Shown here: positions 25,144-33,419 of the stretch, piece by piece
Position numbering within the stretch: position 1 is the first letter of the stretch
Layout: each line of letters begins with the position of its first letter
Origin: Candidatus Flexifilum breve
GTDB lineage: Bacteria > Chloroflexota > Anaerolineae > Aggregatilineales > Phototrophicaceae
Reading direction: 5' to 3'
Assembly: GCA_016717205.1 (NCBI GenBank)
Contig: JADKGC010000007.1
Span: 186,001-250,000 of the forward strand
DNA: 64,000 nucleotides
The notes under the pieces: model-generated
Told to the model about the DNA's origin: nothing
Databases searched by the model: none
What the model saw: the letters and a program-made list of their open reading frames with translations, nothing else
Made by a program: the position numbers and the translations under genes

Positions 25144-26367
25144 ATGGAAAAGTCATTCTCACCGGCTGAACAGCAGCAGGTTAAGGTTGCACAGTATTAC
25201 CTGACGCTTTTGATGGAAGCGAACGCTTTAGAGCAACAAGGGAGTCTCCAGAAAGCCATCGATTGGCTCGAAACGAACGATCGTGGCTTGGCACAGATCC
25301 AGAGCGCTTTTCGAACTATGATGCGCCTCAGTCATAATCGCGAAGCCGCTCGCTTATGCTCGGCGTACCCATATTATGCCCCAGTCCCACTGGCGCTGAA
25401 TCTCGGAACCCCCGAATTCATTCAATGGTTGCTCACTGCCCAACAAATGTCCAAAATGCTTAATGAGATTGAAGCCTATGGCCGACATACATTTAATCTA
25501 GGTATTGCGTATTTTCGAACAGGTCAATACGAGCTCTCGCTTCAATATACACGAGAAGCGCTCGAAAGATACCGTGCAACGCAGGATCAGATGCTCATCG
25601 CTGATCCGCTGGGTAACGTCAGTATCATCTTCCGTAATCAAGGCCGGTACGAAGATGCACGAAGGTATGCTGAAGAAGCACTTCAAGTTGCGGAAGAATC
25701 GCAGGCTCCGTCGGTCATTGCTCATCAGTTAGGGAATTTAGCCTTAGTCTCGATTCAGATGAGGCATTATCCAGAAGCAATCTCTTTATTGGAACGAGCA
25801 CTCAGTATTTCGCTTTCAGTTAAGGATGACACGAATGTATTGAATCACTTAAGTAATCTGGGTGAAATACATCGGCGATCCGAAAACCTCGACAAGGCTA
25901 GCGGCTATTATCAAGATGCATTGAGTCTTGCCCGTGAACTAGGGGACCAGGCGAGTATAGGCAACCAATTGAACAATATTGGACTAGTTTATGCTCAGCA
26001 GGGTAAGTATGCTGAGGCAGAATCCTTTTATCTACAAGCTCTGGGCATCGGTCGTACTTTCGGCGACAAACGTGCGGAGGGACATCGTTTAGGCAACCTG
26101 GGCAGTCTGTACTACCGCTTAGGCGAGTACCAGAAAGCCATACCTTACTATGAGCAGTGCCTCCAAGTGTTAGAAACGATTAACCATAAACCTGCAATGG
26201 AAGTTGCGCTCAGTAATCTAGGAATGGCGTATATACAAAGTGGTGAAGTCGAGCGTGGTAGGTGGCGGTTAGAGACTGCGCTAAAGATCTCGATTGAGCT
26301 CGGGGATACTTATGCAGAAGAACTCAATCGCGCTCGTCTTGAGCTTTTTTTCGGCGGTAGCCCATGA
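25144..26367 (+). CDS. TPR-repeat protein (probable sensor partner of the NB-ARC gene)
   Basis: 407 aa, ATG at 25144, 23 nt after the NB-ARC stop. Residues 12-110 form the helical cap seen in Chloroflexota NB-ARC/TPR proteins (VAQYYLTLLMEANALEQQG, DNREAARLCS-like HNREAARLCS). From about residue 115 there are TPR_12-type repeats of about 40 residues (LGNVSIIFRNQGRYEDARRY, LNNIGLVYAQQGKYAEAESF, LGNLGSLYYRLGEYQKAIPY). No catalytic domain. It presumably supplies the ligand- or partner-sensing surface missing from the upstream ATPase. The last codons overlap the next gene by 4 nt (ATGA). Confidence 0.88.
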   Translation: MEKSFSPAEQQQVKVAQYYLTLLMEANALEQQGSLQKAIDWLETNDRGLAQIQSAFRTMMRLSHNREAARLCSAYPYYAPVPLALNLGTPEFIQWLLTAQQMSKMLNEIEAYGRHTFNLGIAYFRTGQYELSLQYTREALERYRATQDQMLIADPLGNVSIIFRNQGRYEDARRYAEEALQVAEESQAPSVIAHQLGNLALVSIQMRHYPEAISLLERALSISLSVKDDTNVLNHLSNLGEIHRRSENLDKASGYYQDALSLARELGDQASIGNQLNNIGLVYAQQGKYAEAESFYLQALGIGRTFGDKRAEGHRLGNLGSLYYRLGEYQKAIPYYEQCLQVLETINHKPAMEVALSNLGMAYIQSGEVERGRWRLETALKISIELGDTYAEELNRARLELFFGGSP

Positions 26368-28031
26368 GTCACTATGCCCATGCTGAGTACTATTTGCAGG
26401 TATTGAATGAAGTCAACCAACTGTACCGACAGGGAGGTGACTATGTCAATAAAGCAATTCGACAGCTCGAGGAAGAATGGGGACAGATTGAAAGGGGACA
26501 ACTATGGAGCGCATCGCAAGCACCGCACGATGATGCCGCTGCACAACTGTGTGAAGATTATGCTGATCTAGGTGCTGATATTCTTATGTTGACGAAGGAT
26601 GTAGATAAACTTATGCGTTGGTCAACAACTGCCTTGTCCGCAGCTCAACGTTTAGGTTTGTCCACAGCGGAATCCGCGCATCTAGGGAATCTAGGAATTA
26701 TTCATCGAAATCGCGGTTTATTTTTGCAGGCGAGGATGTACTTCGAACAAGCACTGAATCTCGCGCGTGAACTTGGTGATATACGGCTTATTGGTACATG
26801 GGCCGGCAATCTGGCGGGCGTATTACTAGAAGAAGGCGATGTTGACCAACCTATTCAGCTTCTCAACGTTGCTCTCGAATTCGCTCGTCAAACTGGCGAT
26901 AAGCGGCTCGAGGCAACTTGGCTTGGCAATTTCGGCCTTGCTTATTCTTTCGGAGGAAAGCTTGAACAGGCACAAATCTACTATATGGATGCCTTAGAAG
27001 TGCAATACTTAGTTGGCGATAAGCGCGCTCAGGGCCAAACCTTGGGGAATATTGGCAATGTCTACGCGGAGCAGGAGAAATATGACGAAGCTTTGAAGGC
27101 GTATATGTTAGCCCTCGATATTGCTCAGGAACTGGGAGATATCAGCTCCGAGGGGAAATGGTTAGGGAATATAGCGGGGATATATAGTGCAAAAGGGGAC
27201 TACAAAACAGCTGTACTTCATCATTCAAAGGCATTGAAGCTCCATCGCACCATCGGCGATTTAGCGGCGCTAAGGACAGAACTTAACAATCTTGGGGGTG
27301 CTCTCCGAGTCTTAGGAGAATACGATCACGCAGAAGCCTGCTATTTAGAACTACTCCAAATCAACGAGAGCGTCAATGACAAGCGAGGACAAATTGTTGC
27401 ACTACAGGGACTGGGCCTTTTAACGCGCTCTACTTCGCGAATTCATGAGGCGAAGATGTGCTTCGAATATGCGCTTAGGCTTGCGAAAGATCTCCAAGAT
27501 GTCGATCAAGAAGGTATATTACTTGGTTACCTTGGGACTCTCTATTATGAGCTGGCTGATTATACAAAATCGCTCGAACTGCATAATCAGGCACTTCAAA
27601 TTGCGCGAACTAAGAATGATTTGGCAGCGCTGGCGATGCATCTAGGAAATTTAGCAAATGCTCTGAATGCACTAGGGAGAGTTGAAGATTGTATTGCTTG
27701 TGCACAGCAAGCACTCACGATGCATCAGACTCTTCATCAGCAGCGTATGGTTGGTGCAACAATGGGCATTTTGGGGAATGCGTACTTTTCCTTACGGCGG
27801 TATGGTGACGCACTACGACACTACGAAGACGCAATGATAATTGCAGTCAACGTAGGCGATCAACTGAATGCAGCGCATTGGAACGCTAATTTAGGTTATA
27901 CATTAACTGCACTAAATCAGAAACAGCAGGCGTGGCAACACTTTCTCCGAGCCGAGGAATTTTACGGGATGCTCATGCTTACGGACCAGGTTGTAACGAT
28001 CCGAGAAGCGAGACAATCCCTCGGTTTGTAG
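26364..28031 (+). CDS. TPR-repeat protein, paralogue of the preceding gene
   Basis: 555 aa, start coupled by an ATGA overlap. The N-terminal cap (HYAHAEYYLQVLNEVNQLYR, then DDAAAQLCEDYADLGADIL) is the same module as in the preceding protein and normally sits between NB-ARC and TPR parts in single-chain homologues. About ten TPR units follow (LGNLGIIHRNRGLFLQARMY, LGNIGNVYAEQEKYDEALKA, LGNAYFSLRRYGDALRHY). No membrane segment or enzyme domain. Third gene of the NB-ARC operon. Its stop abuts the recombinase remnant, which appears truncated at its 5' end by this operon. Confidence 0.88.
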   Translation: MSHYAHAEYYLQVLNEVNQLYRQGGDYVNKAIRQLEEEWGQIERGQLWSASQAPHDDAAAQLCEDYADLGADILMLTKDVDKLMRWSTTALSAAQRLGLSTAESAHLGNLGIIHRNRGLFLQARMYFEQALNLARELGDIRLIGTWAGNLAGVLLEEGDVDQPIQLLNVALEFARQTGDKRLEATWLGNFGLAYSFGGKLEQAQIYYMDALEVQYLVGDKRAQGQTLGNIGNVYAEQEKYDEALKAYMLALDIAQELGDISSEGKWLGNIAGIYSAKGDYKTAVLHHSKALKLHRTIGDLAALRTELNNLGGALRVLGEYDHAEACYLELLQINESVNDKRGQIVALQGLGLLTRSTSRIHEAKMCFEYALRLAKDLQDVDQEGILLGYLGTLYYELADYTKSLELHNQALQIARTKNDLAALAMHLGNLANALNALGRVEDCIACAQQALTMHQTLHQQRMVGATMGILGNAYFSLRRYGDALRHYEDAMIIAVNVGDQLNAAHWNANLGYTLTALNQKQQAWQHFLRAEEFYGMLMLTDQVVTIREARQSLGL

Positions 28032-28033
28032 TT

Positions 28034-28384
28034 CGTTGGTATCGTCAGAAACTCCGCGGATTTGTCAGTCAAAACCACAAGGTTCTTTCAGCTGCTAATG
28101 CAGCTGTGATTACACAACTAGTGAACGTTTGGGACAGTAGCGACGATGAAGACCGTCAGCAACTGGCTCACATGCTATTCGAACATATCATTTACGATTT
28201 GGACGAGCGCCGAATTGTGGACTTTCAATTGAAGGCGTGGGCAGCCCGATCCCTAACGGTACGGGCGGACATGTATCTCAAATTGGAGGGAAATGAAAAT
28301 CGCTCTTCTATCAATGAGAAGAGCGATTTGTGCCCCATACGGAATTCGAATCCGTGTTTTGTCCTTGAGAGGGACACGTCCTAG
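28034..28384 (+). pseudogene. C-terminal remnant of a large serine recombinase
   Basis: In the frame open after the TPR stop the protein reads YRQKLRGFV, then ITQLVNVWDSSDDEDRQQLA, LFEHIIYDLDERRIVDFQLK, AWAARSLTVRADMY. This matches the extreme C-terminus of phiC31-type serine integrases (LFE...YDLD.RRIVDF.LKPWA...LRA.LY). The catalytic domain and any start are missing. The frame runs on into the antisense of tRNA-Glu and stops at 28384. A recombinase end touching the 3' end of a tRNA gene is what a past integration would leave. Confidence 0.65.
28297..28329 (-). terminator. Terminator of tRNA-Glu
   Basis: AAATCGCTCTTCT (28297-28309) and AGAAGAGCGATTT (28317-28329) form a perfect 13-bp stem with a 7-nt loop directly after the tRNA 3' end (28331, minus strand). 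The stem ends in GATTTTCATTT, a partial U-tract. Confidence 0.85.
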
Positions 28385-28403
28385 GCCACTAGACGAATGG
28401 GAC
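28331..28403 (-). tRNA. tRNA-Glu (anticodon CTC)
   Basis: A 73-nt cloverleaf on the minus strand. The acceptor GTCCCAT pairs with ATGGGGC (one U-G). The D-arm is TCGTCTAGTGGCCTAGGAC, typical of tRNA-Glu. The anticodon stem TGTCC/GGACA encloses loop CTCTCAA (anticodon CTC). T-arm ACGGA-TTCGAAT-TCCGT. Discriminator A; CCA is not encoded. The hairpin at 28297-28329 follows immediately. The 3' end faces the AT-rich region 18.5-28.3 kb, the orientation expected for an island integrated at a tRNA. Confidence 0.95.
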
Positions 28404-28466
28404 GAACAATTCTCATCGTAGCAAATCTAACCTCAAAAATCAAGCATCACTTACGCGGCGCGCTGA

Positions 28467-29069
28467 TCAGCGTTTTGGACTGCGCCGCTTAGGAAAGCGC
28501 GATCCTAACCAAGCGCCGAGGGCAATAGCCACCAGACCCAGCCCAAGGATGAGCACCAGGTGGACTGGTGTCAGACCGCCGGGTTCATCAATGACGGGGG
28601 CCGCCTCCCGGGGAACGGTTAAGGTGGCAACGGGTGTTCCGGCAGAAGGTTCCTGCACGGTGAAAGTGATACCATCTGGCATACCCAGATCCATGTGGTT
28701 AGGGTCACCTAGGCTGGCGCACAGTTGATAACTTCCCGGACGCAAGTCAACTATGCCGGACGTTTGATAGAGCATGCCGCGCAGCTGACCGTTGAGCCAA
28801 AGATGCCAGTGCCCTGTGCCGAGCTCGACCGCGAAATTCTGAATCTCAACGGTGATGGCCACCTCAGTTCCATAAATGATCTCGCCATCGCGCGGCGCGA
28901 CGATGCGGATGATGGGGGCATCAGCGCCGTCGGGCATCGGGCGGTCGCTGGCCAAGAGCGCGGCACATTGCTCAATGATAGGTGGAGCAGGTGGCTGAGC
29001 GGAGAGGCGCACCACGGTGAGCCAGAGCAAGCTGCCGATTAGGATACGAATGAGGCGAAGTTTACGCAT
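28467..29069 (-). CDS. Secreted/anchored protein with DUF4399-like domain
   Basis: 200 aa, ATG at 29069 with GAAGG upstream. Signal peptide (IRILIGSLLWLTVVRLSAQ). The central domain (IRIVAPRDGEIIYGTEVAIT, then HWHLWLNGQLRGMLYQTSG, LRPGSYQLCASLGDPNHMDL) resembles the DUF4399 / Ig-like fold with His-rich edges, a type seen in exported metal- or polymer-binding proteins. A C-terminal helix (LVLILGLGLVAIALGAWLGS) followed by KRRSPKR anchors it in the membrane facing outward. No partner genes nearby; function unknown. Confidence 0.7.
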   Translation of the reverse strand: MRKLRLIRILIGSLLWLTVVRLSAQPPAPPIIEQCAALLASDRPMPDGADAPIIRIVAPRDGEIIYGTEVAITVEIQNFAVELGTGHWHLWLNGQLRGMLYQTSGIVDLRPGSYQLCASLGDPNHMDLGMPDGITFTVQEPSAGTPVATLTVPREAAPVIDEPGGLTPVHLVLILGLGLVAIALGAWLGSRFPKRRSPKR

Positions 29070-29289
29070 GGACTACCTTCTATATAACGTTGGATCAAGC
29101 TGCCGAGCCGACGCGAATCGGTGACAGGTAGGGAGTGCACCAACCTGATTATAGTCGCGGTGCAAGCCAAGCACTTCTAGTTAATTCGGCGTAGCTGGCC
29201 AGATGGCGGACTCTGTGGCAAGCCTACCGACGAAAAGTTAGTATCAACACGCAGCGGGTTGATTGATCTGAGATTGACGAGAGGGAACC

Positions 29290-30201
29290 ATGACCGTTCA
29301 TCACTTCACGCCGACAATATACCACCGCACGATGGGTTCGCATGCGCCAGTGCTCCACATCGCACCGGGGGACTCCGTCATCACCACGACGGTTGATGCA
29401 TGGGGACTCGATGCGTCGGAGCAGAAGGCCACTGAGGGTGGGAATCCAATGACTGGCCCGTTCTACATTGATGGGGCAGAAGTCGGCGATACGCTCGTCG
29501 TGTATCTCGATCATCTCGCGCCCAGCCGCGCGACTGGATGGGGACGTCCGCGCCTAGCAACAAACGTTGTCAATCCGGATGAGGTGGCGAGCTTGCCGGA
29601 GCAGAATGAGATCCTGCGCTGGGTGTTGGAGCGTGAACGGGGAACGGCGTCACTGCGGGATCCCCTCGGAAAACTCGGCCATTTCACGCTGCCGCTCAAC
29701 CCGATGCTGGGGTGTTTTGGTGTTGCGGCGATGGATGGGCAAGCGATTTCGACGGCGACATCGGCTGAACACGGTGGGAACATGGATTACAACGGCTTTG
29801 TCGCCGGGACGACTGTATATTTCCCGGTGTTTGCTCCCGGCGCGCTCTTCCACCTCGGTGATGGTCACGCGGCGCAGGGGGATGGGGAAGTCTGTGGTAC
29901 GGGGATCGAAACCTCGTTTGAAGTGAAATTCACGGTCGATGTGCTGAAAGGCGTGCGGTCCAGGTGGCCGCGCGGGGAGAACAAGGATTACATCTTCACG
30001 GTTGGCAATGCGCGCCCGCTGGATCAGGCGATGCAGCATGCGACCACGGAAATGCTCGCATGGCTGCAGCAGCGCTATGGCTATTCGCTCGTTGAGGCGA
30101 ATGTGCTGATCGGGTACGGGGTAGAGTATGACCTCGGCAATATGTTTGATCCCGCTTACACGATGGTGTGCAAGCTCCCCAAGCGATTGCTTGAAACCTG
30201 A
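29290..30201 (+). CDS. Acetamidase/formamidase family protein
   Basis: 303 aa, ATG at 29290 after AGGGA. Strong match to the FmdA/AmdA fold: MTGPFYIDGAEVGDTLVVYL, NPMLGCFGVAAMDGQAIST, then TSAEHGGNMDYN, GTTVYFPVFAPGALFHLGDG, HAAQGDGEVCGTGIE, and the C-terminal LIGYGVEYDLGNMFDPAYTM. The family hydrolyses formamide, acetamide or similar short amides to ammonia and the acid, using a metal held by the conserved His/Asp/Glu. It is a single-gene unit; a palindromic repeat (30227-30254) follows the stop. The exact amide is unknown. Confidence 0.92.
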   Translation: MTVHHFTPTIYHRTMGSHAPVLHIAPGDSVITTTVDAWGLDASEQKATEGGNPMTGPFYIDGAEVGDTLVVYLDHLAPSRATGWGRPRLATNVVNPDEVASLPEQNEILRWVLERERGTASLRDPLGKLGHFTLPLNPMLGCFGVAAMDGQAISTATSAEHGGNMDYNGFVAGTTVYFPVFAPGALFHLGDGHAAQGDGEVCGTGIETSFEVKFTVDVLKGVRSRWPRGENKDYIFTVGNARPLDQAMQHATTEMLAWLQQRYGYSLVEANVLIGYGVEYDLGNMFDPAYTMVCKLPKRLLET

Positions 30202-30226
30202 GGGCGGTATCCGGTAGAGTGCGAAG

Positions 30227-30254
30227 GTAGGGGCGCACTGTCGTGCACCCCTAC
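30227..30254. repeat. Dispersed 28-nt palindrome
   Basis: A 28-nt palindrome with outer arms GTAGGGGCGCAC and GTGCACCCCTAC, 26 nt after the acetamidase stop. It matches the one at 60927-60954 in layout. It may act as a transcript end but looks like a member of a dispersed family. Confidence 0.75.
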
Positions 30255-30287
30255 AGGCTGAAGAGGCGGCCGATTCCAAGAAATTGG

Positions 30288-30342
30288 TTGACAGCGCCGC
30301 CGAATCGGTATAAAGTGGAGACAGCTTATTTCATTGAGTGAA
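30288..30342 (+). promoter_or_regulatory. ROK promoter and operator
   Basis: TTGACA (30288-30293), a 15-bp spacer and TATAAA (30309-30314) form a vegetative promoter. TTCATTGAGTGAA at 30330-30342 lies just past the expected start of transcription. Nearly the same 13-mer, TTCACTGGGTGAA, precedes the transporter at 31574-31586. A repressor bound here would block its own gene, as is usual for ROK regulators. Confidence 0.6.
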
Positions 30343-31552
30343 AAATCTTTCTGTGAGCACTTTTGTACGTGGTAACAAAGACCTCATCAAAGCGATCAAC
30401 CGCAACCTGATTCTCAACACGGTTCGGCGGCATGGCGCGCTGTCGCGCACTCAGCTCACTGAGATTTCGCGACTGAGTGTCGGCGCGGTATCCCAGATCA
30501 CGCAAGAGCTGATTCGGGAAGCCTGGCTGTTGGAGGGTGGGGAAGGGGACTACACCGGTGGGCGACGGCAGACGCTGCTGCGTCTCAACCCGGACGCGGG
30601 CTGCGCCATCGGCTTGAAGCTGATGGAACATCGCATCGTATGTGCCTTGACGGATCTTGAATCGAAGGTGCTGCGGTACCAAGACCTGCCGATGCCTGAC
30701 GACCATGATCCGGTCACGATTGTCACGGCATTGACTGAGGCGGTAGAGACGACAGTAAGCGCATCGGGAGTGGATCGACGGAAGCTGCTCGGCGTAGGCG
30801 TAGGCGTCGCCGGCGTGACGTACCCGCAAACGGGTGTCGTCCATTACTCGCCATATCTCGGATGGCGCGATCTGCCGCTCGCCGAACTGATGCGTGTGCG
30901 CCTGCATCTCCCCGTGTATATCGAAAATGACGTGAACACCCTCACCCTGAGCGAACAGCTTTTCGGGGCAGGGCGGCATATCGAGAATTTCGTGGTCGTG
31001 ACCGTTGGGCGCGGCATTGGCATGGGGATGGTGCTCAAACACCAGCTATATCAGGGTGCGAAGGGCGGGATGGGCGAGCTGGGGCATATCACGTTTGATG
31101 CGGCTGGCCCGATGTGTTCGTGCGGAAAGCGCGGCTGTCTGGAGGCGTTCGCCGCTGATCCGGCAGTGATAGCGTATGTGCGGCACTCGCGTTCGGCGCA
31201 AGACGCGCCGCGCACACTGGAAGACGTCATCGCGTTAGCCGATGGGGGCGATGCATTGGCTCGAGCGGCTCTGAGGCGTTCTGGCGAAATTCTGGGGATT
31301 GGCATCTCGACGATTGTCAACCTGCTGTGCCCGTCGCTGATCATCGTGAGCGGGGAAGGGGTGATTGCAGGTGATTACCGGATCGCGCCAATGCTCGATG
31401 CCCTGCAGGCGCACACTTTTAACGGGTTGATGGATGACGTACAGGTAATTGTCGAGGCGACAGATGACCACGCATGGGCCCGAGGATCTGCGAGTCTTGT
31501 GATGGGAAAACTGTTCGAGTCACCGCTTATAGAAGCCGGGATCGCGGTATAG
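30338..31552 (+). CDS. ROK-family transcriptional repressor
   Basis: 404 aa from GTG 30338; GTG 30353 is a good alternative because the first overlaps the operator and neither has a clear ribosome site. The N-terminal winged helix (RRHGALSRTQLTEISRLSVG, then AVSQITQELI) binds DNA. The sugar-kinase-like part carries GVGVGVAGVTYPQTGVV, YIENDVNTLTLSEQLFGAG and the zinc motif CSCGKRGCLE. ROK repressors release DNA on binding a sugar or sugar phosphate. It heads the sugar uptake/GH31 locus, with matching operators at 30330 and 31574. Confidence 0.93.
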   Translation: MKNLSVSTFVRGNKDLIKAINRNLILNTVRRHGALSRTQLTEISRLSVGAVSQITQELIREAWLLEGGEGDYTGGRRQTLLRLNPDAGCAIGLKLMEHRIVCALTDLESKVLRYQDLPMPDDHDPVTIVTALTEAVETTVSASGVDRRKLLGVGVGVAGVTYPQTGVVHYSPYLGWRDLPLAELMRVRLHLPVYIENDVNTLTLSEQLFGAGRHIENFVVVTVGRGIGMGMVLKHQLYQGAKGGMGELGHITFDAAGPMCSCGKRGCLEAFAADPAVIAYVRHSRSAQDAPRTLEDVIALADGGDALARAALRRSGEILGIGISTIVNLLCPSLIIVSGEGVIAGDYRIAPMLDALQAHTFNGLMDDVQVIVEATDDHAWARGSASLVMGKLFESPLIEAGIAV

Positions 31553-31573
31553 TTCTTCATTTGACTGAGTTTT

Positions 31574-31586
31574 TTCACTGGGTGAA
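31574..31586. promoter_or_regulatory. ROK operator before the sugar ABC operon
   Basis: TTCAC-TGG-GTGAA is a perfect 5-3-5 inverted repeat 7 nt before the first permease ATG. It matches the site at 30330-30342 at 11 of 13 positions. Binding would cover the translation start region and block transcription into the transporter. Confidence 0.6.
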
Positions 31587-31592
31587 TTAAGT

Positions 31593-32489
31593 ATGATGGC
31601 GTGGCAGACAGGTTGGCATAAATGGAAATGGGTGGCGTTTTTTCTCGCGCCCAGCCTGATCGGACTATCGATCTTCATTGTGCTGCCGATTCTCACTTCG
31701 TTCACGCTGGCGTTTCAGGATTGGAACCTGCTGTCCCCACCCGAATGGATTGGTCTAGCGAACTTTCAAGAGATGTTCGCCGATGACGCGTTCTGGGGTG
31801 CACTGCGGTACACGCTGCAGTTCATCGCCTTCTACATCCCGACGGTGTTTGTACTGGCGCTGGGGCTGGCCGTGCTGCTGAATCAGAAGCTGCGCGGCGT
31901 ACTGGTCGTACGCACGGCCACGTTTTTGCCAGTGGTCGCGTCGTGGGTGGTTGTGTCGCTGATCTGGAAGTGGATTTTTAACCCGCAGTATGGACTTATC
32001 AATCCGGCACTCGCAGCTTTGGGTGTGCAAGCTCCGGCGTGGTTGTTTGATCCCAGTTCGGCGCTAATCGCTATCGTGATCACGAGTGTGTGGAAAGACC
32101 TCGGCTACATTGCCGTGATGTATCTTGGCGGCCTGCAGGCAATCAATGACACGCTGTACGAGGCCGCCCGCATCGATGGGGCGAACGGTCGGCAGCAGTT
32201 CTTCCGGATCACGCTGCCTCTGCTCACGCCAACCATGTTTTTCGTGCTGATTATCCTCCTCATCAACTCGTTTCAGGTGTTCGATCAGGTGTGGCTGATG
32301 CCGATGCGCGACAGCGCGGCTGATCGACAGGTGGAAGTGCTGGTGACAGAAGTCGTCAAGAACGCGTTCAGCTATAACCGGATGGGGTATGCGTCGGCCA
32401 TGTCGTGGGTGCTGTTCGCGCTGATTTTCCTGATCACGTTCGTGCAACTGCGACTGCAAAAACGGTGGGTGTACTATGAATCCGAGTAA
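31593..32489 (+). CDS. Sugar ABC transporter permease, MalF/UgpA type
   Basis: 298 aa, tandem ATGs at 31593/31596. Six membrane helices, starting WVAFFLAPSLIGLSIFIVLP. The EAA coupling motif is EAARIDGANGRQQFFRITLP, the contact with the ATPase. The C-terminus (FVQLRLQKRWVYYE) is typical of family-1 carbohydrate importers. It overlaps the next permease gene by 14 nt, so translation is coupled. With the binding protein at 33420 and the GH31 enzyme it forms an oligosaccharide uptake and cleavage operon under the ROK repressor. Confidence 0.95.
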   Translation: MMAWQTGWHKWKWVAFFLAPSLIGLSIFIVLPILTSFTLAFQDWNLLSPPEWIGLANFQEMFADDAFWGALRYTLQFIAFYIPTVFVLALGLAVLLNQKLRGVLVVRTATFLPVVASWVVVSLIWKWIFNPQYGLINPALAALGVQAPAWLFDPSSALIAIVITSVWKDLGYIAVMYLGGLQAINDTLYEAARIDGANGRQQFFRITLPLLTPTMFFVLIILLINSFQVFDQVWLMPMRDSAADRQVEVLVTEVVKNAFSYNRMGYASAMSWVLFALIFLITFVQLRLQKRWVYYESE

Positions 32490-33363
32490 AGCGCTGCCCA
32501 TCACAGCGGATGCGAACGTGAAGCCCAAGTCGGTTGCGCGGATTTCGCTGCGCCGCGGGCTGCTCTATGCGGTGATGGTCGGATTGGTGCTGCTGATGGT
32601 CACGCCGTTCGCGTGGATGCTGAGCACGTCGCTCAAAGCGCAGCAGTACATTCTGGAGACGCCGCCGCGCCTGTTCCCCTCACCGATCACCTTGGAGAGT
32701 TATACCGGACTCGCGGAACGGATCGACCTTGCGCGGGTGGTCTTCAACAGTGCATTTGTAGCGGCTGCGACCACCGTCGGGCAGATCATCATTTCGGCGA
32801 TGGCCGCTTATGCATTCGCGCGGTTGCAATGGCGCGGGCGCAACATCGTCTTCATGCTGTACCTCGCCACCATGATGGTGCCGTCCGTGGTGATGGTGAT
32901 TCCGCAGTTCATCTTGATCCGGCAGTTGGGGTGGGTGAATACTTACGCCGCGCTGATCGTGCCGAGTCTGTTCAATGCCTTTGGAACATTTCTGCTGCGC
33001 CAATCCTTCCTCGGACTGCCGAAGGATTTTGAAGAAGCGGCGTTCGTCGATGGCGCGAATCCGTTCACGATCTTCTGGCGGATCATGCTGCCGCTCAATT
33101 TACCGGCAATTGCGACGCTGGTCGTATTGAGCTTCATGGGGTCGTGGAACAGCTACTTGTTCCCGCTGTTCGTGGCACGCAAAGAAGAAGTGATTACGCT
33201 GCCCGTCGCGCTGGGTGTGCTGCAAGCTGGCCCGCGCGCGCTGACGGAGTGGAATCTGGTGATGGCGGGCGCGGTGATCACCGTGCTGCCCATCCTCATC
33301 GTCTACCTGTTCGCACAGAAGTGGTTCATTCAAGGGATTGTGTCGAGCGGGATTAAAGGTTAG
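32476..33363 (+). CDS. Sugar ABC transporter permease, MalG/UgpE type
   Basis: 295 aa, ATG at 32476 inside the end of the first permease gene. First helix LYAVMVGLVLLMVTPFAWML; further helices around MLYLATMMVPSVVMVIPQFI and ATLVVLSFMGSWNSYLFPLF. EAA motif EEAAFVDGANPFTIFWRIML. The ending KWFIQGIVSSGIKG is a MalG-family signature. It pairs with the upstream permease to form the membrane channel. No ATPase gene is present in the locus; a shared MsmK/UgpC-type ATPase elsewhere is expected. Confidence 0.95.
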   Translation: MNPSKALPITADANVKPKSVARISLRRGLLYAVMVGLVLLMVTPFAWMLSTSLKAQQYILETPPRLFPSPITLESYTGLAERIDLARVVFNSAFVAAATTVGQIIISAMAAYAFARLQWRGRNIVFMLYLATMMVPSVVMVIPQFILIRQLGWVNTYAALIVPSLFNAFGTFLLRQSFLGLPKDFEEAAFVDGANPFTIFWRIMLPLNLPAIATLVVLSFMGSWNSYLFPLFVARKEEVITLPVALGVLQAGPRALTEWNLVMAGAVITVLPILIVYLFAQKWFIQGIVSSGIKG

Positions 33364-33371
33364 GTGGCATT

Positions 33372-33390
33372 CGCAACAGCGATTGTTGCG
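33372..33390 (+). promoter_or_regulatory. Small intercistronic stem
   Basis: CGCAACA (33372-33378) and TGTTGCG (33384-33390) form a 7-bp stem with a 5-nt loop between the second permease and the binding-protein gene. It may protect or separate the binding-protein part of the mRNA. Confidence 0.4.
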
Positions 33391-33419
33391 TGTATATAGC
33401 AAAAGGGGATTTAGAAGCT

